Shown: one piece after another, positions 56,301 to 63,368 of the stretch | Layout of the letters: every line of letters begins with the position of its first letter | Position numbering within the stretch: the stretch's first letter is position 1 | From: Clostridiales bacterium | GTDB lineage: Bacteria; Bacillota; Clostridia; Christensenellales; Aristaeellaceae | Direction of reading: 5' to 3' | DNA length: 64,000 bases | Assembly (NCBI GenBank): GCA_015056205.1 | Contig: SVGS01000006.1 | Coordinates: 62,001 to 126,000 of the forward strand | Program-made: the position numbers and the translations under genes | Notes under the pieces: model-generated | Told to the model about the DNA's origin: nothing | Seen by the model: only the letters and a program-made list of their open reading frames with translations | The model's database searches: none

Positions 56301-57867
56301 CCGGGGCTATTTCGATGTAGATAAAAGCCGCTACCATGTGGGGGTCGACCTGCCGGACAGAACCTGTCCGGACTGCGGCCGGCCGCTGACCAAGGACGGT
56401 TTTGACATTCCTTTTGAAGTCTTCCTGGGGTTTGAGGGGGATAAGGTTCCGGATATCGATCTGAATTTCAGCGGCGAATACCAGAACCGGGCTCATCACT
56501 ATGTGGAGGAGCTTTTCGGCCATGATCACGTCTTCCGGGCGGGGACGATCAGCGGTCTGGCCGACAAAACGGCCTTCGGCTATGTATCCCGCTACCTGGA
56601 GGAGCGGGGCATTCAGGCGGGCAACGCGGAGAAGGACCGTCTGGCGCTGGAATGCACCGGCGTCAAAAGAACCACCGGCCAGCATCCGGGCGGCATGGTG
56701 GTGGTGCCGCTGGAATATGAGATCTATGATTTTACGGCGGTGCAGCATCCGGCGGATGACCTGGAAAGCGATTTTACAACGACGCATTTTGACTTCAACT
56801 CCATGCACGATATCCTGGTGAAGCTGGACTGCCTGGGCCATGATGACCCCACCATGATGCACGAGCTGGAGATTCTGACCGGGATCAACTTCCGGGATGT
56901 TCCCCTGGACGATCCGGGCGTGCGCAGCCTGTTTACCTCGCCGGCGGCGCTGGGACTGACGGAGGAGGATATCCTGTGCAATACCGGAACCTACGGGGTG
57001 CCGGAATTCGGTACCGGATTCGTGCGGGGCATGCTGGAGGAAACCCGGCCCAAAACCATGGAGGAGCTGCTGCGGATTTCCGGTCTCAGCCACGGGACGG
57101 ATGTCTGGCTGGGAAACGCCCAGGAGATCATCGCCTCCGGCGTGGCCACGCTGAGCGAATGCGTCTGCTGCCGGGATGATATTATGAACTATCTGATGGA
57201 CCAGGGCGTGAAGCCGAAGATGGCCTTTACCACCATGGAGAGCGTCCGGAAAGGAAAGGGGCTCAAGCCGGAGATGGCCCAGGCGATGGTGGAGGCCGGC
57301 GTGCCGGACTGGTTTATGGACAGCTGCCGGAAGATCAAATACATGTTCCCCAAGGGCCATGCCGTGGCGTATGTGACCATGAGCCTGCGGGTCGCCTGGT
57401 TCAAGCTGCATGAGCCGCTGGCTTATTACTGCGCGTACTTTACGGTCCGGGGGGACGGATTTGACGCGGCGACCATGCTGATTTCGCCGGATACCTGCCG
57501 GGACAGGATCCGTGAAATCCGGAATATGGACAAGCCGACGGCCCGGGATAAGGAAATCGCCACCTGCCTGGAGCTGGTGCTGGAAATGAACATGCGGGGA
57601 ATCCGCTTCCTGCCGGTGGATCTGTACAGAAGCGAAGTGACCCGCTTCCGGATAGAGGACGGGAATATCCGCTGCCCCTTCACCAGCCTGTCCGGCCTGG
57701 GGGAAAGCGCGGCGGTTCCGATTGTGGAGGCGCGGAAGAACGGCCCGTTCCTGAGCGTGGAGGATTTGCGCATCCGGGCCAGGGTCGGTTCTTCCGTCAT
57801 TGAAATGCTCCGGGCGCACGGCTCGCTGGAGGGCATGAACGAGACAAACCAGATCAGCATGTTCTGA
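53371..57867 (+). CDS. polC: DNA polymerase III alpha subunit, Gram-positive type
   Basis: The 1498-residue replicase of low-GC Gram-positive bacteria. The order is an N-terminal domain; a Lys-rich linker (near residues 205-235); an OB-fold; a PHP domain with VELHMHTNMSTMDA (from about residue 398); a DEDD proofreading exonuclease with IVVLDFESTGL (about 480) and AHNAGFDANLL; a zinc module CEHCHRGYF with CPDCG (about 973-1015); and the palm with PDIDLNFSGEYQ (about 1028). It is slightly longer than the roughly 1440 of Bacillus. It is the last gene of the canonical block. Confidence 0.97.
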   Translation: MSYEDLMARIAREIPGLAGALRSPRVKYIKSSRKTYITFESTVLAGEKQFLALEKILREAFPGSSVAVRVICPAMKEPFLADPAAYKQVLDDFLSRNYPLSRGWLGKITWQMEKTERLPGRPEQAEDADGILTLVFPDEFSLHSMSRQNVGARLAVAVREIFDARVRVEMTVAGTREERLRRMREERQNETVTVTLEEMARRYGTGLAAAEGETGEKTVKPKRESAPKKEKKKEQAAGAGSAADPPLIDPDAPTVGKPILGRAIGDHPVEIKELNNESGLVVVQGEIFKLETKELKGGELLLMTFAVTDYTSSVLCKYFFRYRPRYSRKGEDAAEEPITDEERKAVKDKVDRLRVGMTVKLRGECLYDTFARELSISVRDLVETEKEEREDTAEEKRVELHMHTNMSTMDALTDVKDLIDRAVRWGHPAVAVTDHGVLQSFPAAFRAAKGKIKLIPGCEGYLIDEKPVWENPDGRPYDGDIVVLDFESTGLNTGSARIIEIGAVKLAGGEIRDSFQQLVNPGEALKAKITEITGISDRMLQDQPAAAEVLPRLMEFIGDLPIAAHNAGFDANLLRSELKRLGLRFENPVMDTLSYARKLYAGEMKSFRLASLCKHLGVSLKNAHRAVHDATATALCLKRMEEDTRERYPQIRTDRDMNEVLKGGAIGESWHIILLARNRTGLVNLNRLVSYSHLDYFRRVPHMPRSLISQYREGLIVGSACEAGELYRALVSGAEKERLKEIASFYDYLEIQPVGNNAFMIRNGEVNSEEDLRELNRKIVALGEEMGLPVVATGDVHFLDPKDAVGRAIIQAGMGFEEADLQPPLYFKTTDEMLREFAYLGPEKCREVVIEQPRRIADQVEKMQLFPVHPRGEDTFQPFWDDAEDMIQQMTWDEAENLYGSPLPEIVDARLRKELKSIVGYGYCTLYAIAQKLVSRSLQDGYLVGSRGSVGSSLVARMCGITEVNALPPHYRCEHCHRGYFDVDKSRYHVGVDLPDRTCPDCGRPLTKDGFDIPFEVFLGFEGDKVPDIDLNFSGEYQNRAHHYVEELFGHDHVFRAGTISGLADKTAFGYVSRYLEERGIQAGNAEKDRLALECTGVKRTTGQHPGGMVVVPLEYEIYDFTAVQHPADDLESDFTTTHFDFNSMHDILVKLDCLGHDDPTMMHELEILTGINFRDVPLDDPGVRSLFTSPAALGLTEEDILCNTGTYGVPEFGTGFVRGMLEETRPKTMEELLRISGLSHGTDVWLGNAQEIIASGVATLSECVCCRDDIMNYLMDQGVKPKMAFTTMESVRKGKGLKPEMAQAMVEAGVPDWFMDSCRKIKYMFPKGHAVAYVTMSLRVAWFKLHEPLAYYCAYFTVRGDGFDAATMLISPDTCRDRIREIRNMDKPTARDKEIATCLELVLEMNMRGIRFLPVDLYRSEVTRFRIEDGNIRCPFTSLSGLGESAAVPIVEARKNGPFLSVEDLRIRARVGSSVIEMLRAHGSLEGMNETNQISMF

Positions 57868-57953
57868 CGCGGAAGGATTTGGAAACCGGAGCGGAGAATA
57901 ATACAGCATGGATGCCGGACCGCGGAAACGTCCGGGACCGGAGAGAGGGGGGA

Positions 57954-58343
57954 ATGAAGGTGAACAGAACCATGAACATGAGGGGCTTCATCGTGATTCT
58001 GATTCTGGCGCTGTCCGTCTTTCTGATCTTCCATCTGATGCTCCGGGGCACGCTGAATGAAAAGGAGAGGCAGGAAAAAACGCTGCAGGAGGAACTGGCG
58101 AAGCTGGAGGAGAGAAATCGGGAGCTGAACAATCAGCTGGCCCGGGTGGGAACGGATGATTATATCGTGTCCAGCGCCATTCGGGATTATTCCTTTATGA
58201 ATAAGGACGACATTCGTTTTGAATACGATCATCCGGAAGCGCTGCAGGCGTATTCCGAGGCGGAGTTTACCATCCTGATGGAAGAAATGAAAACCTATTC
58301 CGGAGATGAATTTGCCACCCTGCTGGAGGAACGACTGAAGTAG
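57954..58343 (+). CDS. DivIC/FtsB-like septum formation protein
   Basis: A 129-residue bitopic protein: a short cytoplasmic tail, a membrane helix (GFIVILILALSVFLIFHLML, about residues 12-31), a coiled coil (about 38-65, LNEKERQEKTLQEELAK onward) and a C-terminal DDYIVSSAIRDYSFMN region that matches the conserved end of DivIC/FtsB proteins. These act in the division complex. The ATG at 57954 is set by GAGAGGGGGG; the frame is open farther upstream but without a site. It starts 86 bases after polC. The family assignment rests on architecture. Confidence 0.7.
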   Translation: MKVNRTMNMRGFIVILILALSVFLIFHLMLRGTLNEKERQEKTLQEELAKLEERNRELNNQLARVGTDDYIVSSAIRDYSFMNKDDIRFEYDHPEALQAYSEAEFTILMEEMKTYSGDEFATLLEERLK

Positions 58344-58355
58344 AGGAGGAGCGCC

Positions 58356-59261
58356 ATGATCGTCGCCGTGATCGGGATCGGGTCCAATTCAGTGCGTATG
58401 CTGACCGTGGATGTTCAGGGGCAGGCCTTTCGCCGTCTGGCGAGAGACCGGGCCGGAACCCGGCTGTTTGCCGGCCTGGATGAGCGCGGCAATCTGAGCC
58501 CGGAAAGCATGGCCAAGACGCTGGAGGCTGTGGCGCAGATGGCGCTGGAGGCCCGCCGGCGCAGCGTGGAACGGCTTCATCTGTTCGCGACCAGCGCGGC
58601 GAGGGACGCGCGGAACGGCCGGGAATTCATGGCGGCGGCGGAAAAGGCGGCCGGGGTGCCGCTGGAGATTCTGAGCGGACCGGATGAGGCTGAGCTCAGT
58701 TTTCTGGGAGCCCGCGATGTGTTTCCGGAAGAGTGCCGCTGCGGCGTAATCGACATCGGGGGCGGCAGCACGGAGATTGTGACCGGCGGTTCGGAGGGAA
58801 CGGACTGCGCGTTTTCCTGCCAGATGGGAGCGGTGCGCCTGTATCGGGAGTTTCCCCTGAACTGCCGGGCGGATATGGCGCCCGTGGAAGCGGAGGCGGA
58901 CCGGATTCTGGCGGAAAACCTGGCGGCGCATCCGGATTTCCGGAAACCGGAGGTTTGGGCCGGTACGGGCGGAACCTTTACCACGCTGGCGGCGCTGGCC
59001 CGGAATATTCCCTGGCAGAGCCGCACGGAAATGCACGGCACCCGGGTAACGGCGGAGGAAATCCGAAGGATCGGGGAAACGCTGGCGGATCTGGATCTGG
59101 CGGGCCGGAAACAGCTGGCGGGACTGCAGCCCGGACGGGCGGATATTGTGGTACATGGAGTCTGTATTCTGCTGGCGGTGATGGCCCGGCTGAACATGGA
59201 TGCCATTGTGGTCAGCGAGTACGGCAATCTGGACGGCTATATCCGGAAATATTACGGCTGA
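58356..59261 (+). CDS. Ppx/GppA-family phosphatase
   Basis: A 301-residue enzyme of the actin-like ATPase fold that cleaves polyphosphate or pppGpp. Family motifs: GIGSNSVRM (N-terminal phosphate loop), ATSAARDARNG, EILSGPDEAELSFLG, GVIDIGGGSTEIV and GTGGTFTTLAA. The length fits the short single-unit type without an HD domain. AGGAGGAG precedes the ATG, 12 bases after the DivIC-like gene. Confidence 0.93.
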   Translation: MIVAVIGIGSNSVRMLTVDVQGQAFRRLARDRAGTRLFAGLDERGNLSPESMAKTLEAVAQMALEARRRSVERLHLFATSAARDARNGREFMAAAEKAAGVPLEILSGPDEAELSFLGARDVFPEECRCGVIDIGGGSTEIVTGGSEGTDCAFSCQMGAVRLYREFPLNCRADMAPVEAEADRILAENLAAHPDFRKPEVWAGTGGTFTTLAALARNIPWQSRTEMHGTRVTAEEIRRIGETLADLDLAGRKQLAGLQPGRADIVVHGVCILLAVMARLNMDAIVVSEYGNLDGYIRKYYG

Positions 59262-59300
59262 GGGCGGAGCGCCCGTCAGAAGAAAGGAAAATCAATTGAT

Positions 59301-60059
59301 ATGCTGGAACTGAAAAATGTATCCTTCCAGGTCTCGTCGGAAGGGACGGACCGGGAAATTGTGCGGAATATCAGCCTGACCATCCCGCAGAACAAGCTGG
59401 TGGTCGTAACGGGGCCGAACGGCGGCGGAAAATCCACCCTGGCGAAGCTGATCGCCGGAATCGAGAAGCCGACGGAAGGCCGGATTTTTTTCGGCGGCGA
59501 GGATATTACGGATCTGTCGGTTACGGACAGAGCCCGAAAGGGCATTGCGTTTGCCTTTCAGCAGCCGGTGCGCTTTAAGGGAATCCGCGTGCTCGATCTG
59601 ATCCGGATCGCGGCGGGCAGTCATCTTTCGGCGGCGGATGCCTGCGTGTATCTGAGCAGCGTGGGGCTTTGCGCCCGGGATTATGTGGACCGGGAGGTGA
59701 ACGCCAGCCTGTCCGGAGGAGAACTGAAGCGGATTGAAATTGCCACGGTTCTGGCCAGAAAAGCGAAACTGTCTGTGTTTGATGAGCCGGAAGCCGGGAT
59801 CGACCTGTGGAGCTTCCGGAACCTGATCGAGGTCTTCCGGGAGCTTCGGGAGTCGATTCAGGACAGCTCCATCCTGATTATTTCCCATCAGGAAAGGATC
59901 CTGAACATCGCGGATGAGATCATCGTGCTGAAAAACGGCGAGGTGGCGCGCCAGGGCCGGCAGGGAGAGGTTTACCCTTCCCTGATGGGGGATGCCTCGG
60001 CCGGCGCCCTTTGCGAATGCGAAGGACGGATCCGGGTGCTGGGAAAGGAGGAAGAGTGA
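59301..60059 (+). CDS. sufC: Iron-sulfur assembly ATPase SufC
   Basis: A 252-residue ABC-type ATPase. Walker A is GPNGGGKST, the signature is LSGGELKRIEI (diagnostic of SufC), and the Walker B region is LSVFDEPEAGID. It drives the SufB-like scaffold encoded three bases later. No sufS, sufU or sufD follows, so this appears to be the two-gene SmsCB-type minimal system. Confidence 0.95.
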   Translation: MLELKNVSFQVSSEGTDREIVRNISLTIPQNKLVVVTGPNGGGKSTLAKLIAGIEKPTEGRIFFGGEDITDLSVTDRARKGIAFAFQQPVRFKGIRVLDLIRIAAGSHLSAADACVYLSSVGLCARDYVDREVNASLSGGELKRIEIATVLARKAKLSVFDEPEAGIDLWSFRNLIEVFRELRESIQDSSILIISHQERILNIADEIIVLKNGEVARQGRQGEVYPSLMGDASAGALCECEGRIRVLGKEEE

Positions 60060-60062
60060 ATC

Positions 60063-60989
60063 ATGGTGAAGCTGGATGAGATTCAGAAGCGCCTGCTGCG
60101 GGAAGTGGCGGATCTGCACGAAGTGCCGGAAGGCGCCTACAATATCCGTTCCAACAGCCGGTCCGTGGGCCGTCAGTCTTCCGCCCATATCGAAATTGTC
60201 TCCAAGACGGATGTCAGCGGGATTGATATCCGCATCGCTCCCGGAACCCGGAATGAAAGCGTTCATATTCCGGTCGTGCTGACGGAGAGCGGCCTGAAGG
60301 AAACGGTATACAATGATTTTTATGTCGGGGAAGACAGCGATGTGCTGATTGTGGCGGGCTGCGGCATCGACAACTGCGGCAATCAGGATTCCCGGCATGA
60401 CGGCATCCATACCTTCCATGTCGGGCGGAACGCCCGGGTGCGCTACGTGGAGAAGCATTACGGCTCCGGCGAGGGCAAGGGAAAGCGCATCCTGAATCCG
60501 GGTACCCGGGTGTTTATGGAGGAAGGCAGCACCATGGAAATGGAAATGGTGCAGATCCGCGGCGTGGACGATACGGACCGGACGACCACGGCGGAACTGG
60601 CCGGCGGCGCCCGGCTGGTGGTCCGGGAGCGGCTGATGACCCATGGCGGGCAGCAGGCCATCAGCACCTATGTCGTGGAGCTGAACGGGGAAGGGGCCAG
60701 CGCGGATATTGTCTCCCGCTCTGTGGCCCGGGATCATTCTTTCCAGAAATTTGACGCGAAAATTGTGGGAAACGCTCCCAGCCAGGGACATACGGAATGC
60801 GACTCCATCATCATGGACGAGGGCCGGATTCTGGCCGTCCCGGGCCTGGAAGCCAATCACGTGGATTCCGCCCTGGTGCATGAGGCGGCCATCGGGAAAA
60901 TCGCCGGAGAACAGCTGATCAAGCTGATGACCCTGGGCCTGACCGAAGCCGAAGCGGAAGAGCAGATCATCAACGGCTTCCTGCAGTAA
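60063..60989 (+). CDS. SufB/SufD-family scaffold (SmsB-like)
   Basis: A 308-residue scaffold protein, much shorter than SufB (about 465). The beta-helix core is seen, ending in the conserved HTECDSIIMDEG, VPGLEANHVDSALVHEAAIGKI and EQLIKLMTLGL stretches, with the His and acidic residues expected for cluster building. The size and pairing with sufC match the ancestral SmsB. GGAGGAAGAG precedes the ATG. The block ends at an inverted repeat. Confidence 0.9.
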   Translation: MVKLDEIQKRLLREVADLHEVPEGAYNIRSNSRSVGRQSSAHIEIVSKTDVSGIDIRIAPGTRNESVHIPVVLTESGLKETVYNDFYVGEDSDVLIVAGCGIDNCGNQDSRHDGIHTFHVGRNARVRYVEKHYGSGEGKGKRILNPGTRVFMEEGSTMEMEMVQIRGVDDTDRTTTAELAGGARLVVRERLMTHGGQQAISTYVVELNGEGASADIVSRSVARDHSFQKFDAKIVGNAPSQGHTECDSIIMDEGRILAVPGLEANHVDSALVHEAAIGKIAGEQLIKLMTLGLTEAEAEEQIINGFLQ

Positions 60990-61005
60990 AGGACAAAGCA
61001 GCAAA

Positions 61006-61033
61006 ATCCCGTTCCGGTTTTCCGGAACGGGAT
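61006..61033. terminator. Inverted repeat at the end of the Suf pair
   Basis: ATCCCGTTCCGG (61006-61017) and CCGGAACGGGAT (61022-61033) form a perfect 12-bp stem with a TTTT loop. The downstream strand is T-rich but interrupted (CATTTCATATTTCA), so termination efficiency is uncertain. Confidence 0.7.
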
Positions 61034-61207
61034 CATTTCATATTTCAGGGTTGCCGCTTATTCTTCTGATCAGGTCGTTTCCTCAAACGCTATTTCAGCC
61101 GCTGCGTAGCTGAGTCCGGCTGCGATTGCGCCGGCAGGCCCGCGGGTTCCTTTCGCGCCGTCCCCCATGCGGCACGGCCGGGCGTCAGAATTGGACAGAA
61201 ATAGGCC

Positions 61208-61236
61208 TTGCATTATGCGCGGAGACTTGCTATAAT
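61208..61236 (+). promoter_or_regulatory. Promoter of the second sugar importer operon
   Basis: TTGCAT (61208-61213), a 17-base spacer and a perfect TATAAT (61231-61236). Apart from this promoter, the inverted repeat and the operator, the 60990-61377 gap holds no gene I can support. Confidence 0.8.
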
Positions 61237-61305
61237 TTCCTCAGACAAATTGTTCATAGGTTGTTTTCATGAAATGGCTTCCAGTATTCTGTTTGAGACC
61301 ATTTT

Positions 61306-61321
61306 TCGGAAACGTTTCCGA
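61306..61321. promoter_or_regulatory. Perfect 16-bp LacI-type operator palindrome
   Basis: TCGGAAACGTTTCCGA is its own reverse complement. The central AAACGTTT with a CG dyad is typical of LacI/GalR-family operators. It lies about 65 bases after the expected transcription start and 57 before the permease start, where a bound repressor would block elongation. Confidence 0.7.
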
Positions 61322-61377
61322 TGAACGCGGTTTGCTTCTGTCTGCAGAGATCCCCGATGGGAAAAGGAGTGAGTTGA

Positions 61378-62331
61378 TTGCAAAAAGCAGCAGCGCAGAA
61401 GGTCATCAATTACAGAAAGCCTTCCCTGAGACGGACGCTGGGCCAGAACCGGACGCTGATTCTGATGTGCGTACCGGCGATTCTGTTTTTCCTGGTGTTC
61501 GCCTATTTGCCCATGCCCGGCGCGTACATTGCCTTCACCAATTTCCAGTATGACAAGGGCATCTTCGGCAGCCCCTTTGTGGGCCTGAAGAACTTCCAGT
61601 TCCTGTTCGCCTCCGGCCAGCTGGGGCTGCTGCTGAAGAATACCGTGCTGTATAACCTGGCCTTCATCGTCCTGGGGAATATCCTGCAGCTGGCCTTCGC
61701 CATCATGCTGAACGAAGTGCAGAGCAAGGGATACAAGAAGACCGCGCAGAGCATCATGTTCCTGCCCTACTTCATCTCCGACGTTCTGGTTTCCCTGCTG
61801 GTATACAATCTGATCAACTATGATTACGGCTTCATTTCCCATCTGGTGCGGAGCCTGGGCGGAGAGATGCCGAAGGTGTATCAGGACGCGAACGCCTGGC
61901 CCTATATCATCGTTCTGGTGAACCTCTGGAAGTCCACCGGCTACGGAACGGTGGTTTACTTCGCGGCGATCACGGGAATGGATTCCTCCATGATGGAGGC
62001 GGCCCAGATCGACGGCGCGAACGCATGGCAGCGTATCCGGCATATCACCCTGCCGACGCTGAAGCCCACGGTCATCATCCTGTTCCTGTTTGCCATCGGC
62101 GGTATTCTGAAGGGCAATTTCGGCCTGTTCTACAATCTGGTCGGCAACAACTCCATGCTCTTCAAGACGACGGATATCATTGAAACCTATGTATACCGTT
62201 CCATGATGAACAGCTTCAATTTCTCCCAGAGCAGCGCCGTAGGCCTGTTCCAGAGTGTGGTCGGATTCTTTATCGTGCTGGGCGCCAACGCGTTTGTGAA
62301 GCATCTGGATCCGGACTACGCCCTGTTCTGA
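61378..62331 (+). CDS. Sugar ABC transporter permease (LplB type)
   Basis: A 317-residue permease with six hydrophobic segments. MCVPAILFFLVFAYLPMPG and the EAAQIDGANAWQRIRHITL docking loop are typical of the aldouronate/oligosaccharide group. TTG at 61378 is the only possible start, as a stop codon in frame directly precedes it; AAAAGGAG ends eight bases before. It begins an operon with 62357 and the binding protein. Confidence 0.9.
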   Translation: MQKAAAQKVINYRKPSLRRTLGQNRTLILMCVPAILFFLVFAYLPMPGAYIAFTNFQYDKGIFGSPFVGLKNFQFLFASGQLGLLLKNTVLYNLAFIVLGNILQLAFAIMLNEVQSKGYKKTAQSIMFLPYFISDVLVSLLVYNLINYDYGFISHLVRSLGGEMPKVYQDANAWPYIIVLVNLWKSTGYGTVVYFAAITGMDSSMMEAAQIDGANAWQRIRHITLPTLKPTVIILFLFAIGGILKGNFGLFYNLVGNNSMLFKTTDIIETYVYRSMMNSFNFSQSSAVGLFQSVVGFFIVLGANAFVKHLDPDYALF

Positions 62332-62356
62332 TCCAGGAGAAAGGAGAGAGACGGAA

Positions 62357-63289
62357 ATGACACTGAAAACGCAGCCGAAAAGCCCGGTTATGCATACAAC
62401 CCATATCCGGAAAGACAAGAGCCAGATTGTCATCAACGCGGTGACCTACGTGCTGGTGACCATCTTCTGCCTGATGTGCATCCTGCCCTTCTGGATGATT
62501 ATTGCCTCCTCCTTCTCTTCGGAGGAGGGGATCCGGCGGACCGGATTCACCCTGTGGCCGGCGGATAAGAGCACCTTCTCCTATGAACTGCTGTTCCGCA
62601 GCCCGGACCAGATGATCGGCGCCTATATCGTGACGATCTGCCTGACGGCCGTGGGAACGCTGATCGGCCTGTTCCTGATTTCCATGACCGGTTACGCGCT
62701 GCAGCGCAAGGATTTCCCCTACCGGAACGGGATCATGTTCTTCATCTATTTCACCTCGCTGTTTTCCGCGGGTCTGGTTCCCTTCTATCTGCTGATTACG
62801 CAGACGCTGAATCTGCGGGACAGCTATCTGGCCATCCTGCTGCCGCTGCTGATGAGCCCCTGGCTGATCGTCCTGATGAAGAACTTCGTGAAGGCCATTC
62901 CCCATGAGATCACCGAATCCGGCAAGATTGACGGGGCGGGGGATTTCCGGATTTTCTACAGCCTGATCATGCCGAACCTGAAGCCGGCGCTGGCGACCAT
63001 CGGCCTGTTCCTGGCGCTGAGCTACTGGAATGAATGGTATTACAGCTCCCTGTTCCTGACCACGAAGGTGACTTACCGGCCGCTGCAGTATCACCTGTAT
63101 AACGTGATCAACAAGGTGGCCAGCCTGAAGAACTCCGTGGCCGGCTCCAACGTGGTGATCACCGATCTGCCGGGAGAAACCCTGAAGATGGCGACCGCCG
63201 TGGTCGCCACCGGCCCGATTATTCTGCTCTATCCCTTCGTGCAGAAGTACTTTGTGGCCGGCCTGACCGTGGGCGCGGTGAAGGGATAA
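62357..63289 (+). CDS. Sugar ABC transporter permease (YtcP type)
   Basis: A 310-residue partner permease with six hydrophobic segments, the docking loop ITESGKIDGAGDFRIFYSLI and the C-terminal signature QKYFVAGLTVGAVKG, almost the same ending as the permease at 27193. AAAGGAGAG precedes the ATG. No ATPase gene is near, as for the first importer. Confidence 0.92.
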   Translation: MTLKTQPKSPVMHTTHIRKDKSQIVINAVTYVLVTIFCLMCILPFWMIIASSFSSEEGIRRTGFTLWPADKSTFSYELLFRSPDQMIGAYIVTICLTAVGTLIGLFLISMTGYALQRKDFPYRNGIMFFIYFTSLFSAGLVPFYLLITQTLNLRDSYLAILLPLLMSPWLIVLMKNFVKAIPHEITESGKIDGAGDFRIFYSLIMPNLKPALATIGLFLALSYWNEWYYSSLFLTTKVTYRPLQYHLYNVINKVASLKNSVAGSNVVITDLPGETLKMATAVVATGPIILLYPFVQKYFVAGLTVGAVKG

Positions 63290-63368
63290 TCTCCGGCGGA
63301 GCACCGCGAAGAAGGATTTAAGCCTGAATCATCAGGCAAAATCATAATAAAAAAGGAGGACTCTTGGT

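Noticed and set aside
52894-57909. Very long open frame on the minus strand opposite ispG and polC (1671 codons)
   Set aside because: It mirrors polC codons in high-GC DNA, has biased Arg/His/Gln/Pro content and no domain pattern, and polC motifs are unmistakable on the other strand.
61070-61213. 47-codon open frame on the minus strand in the gap before the second sugar importer, containing KGTRGPAGAIAAGLSYAAAE
   Set aside because: Protein-like in places, but it has no ribosome binding site, its start lies in the opposite promoter, and no family is recognised; it may be chance or a relic.
60990-61377. Possible riboswitch in the long gap before the second sugar importer
   Set aside because: Most of the gap lies upstream of the promoter; the transcribed leader is about 135 bases, with only the operator palindrome and no recognisable aptamer pattern.
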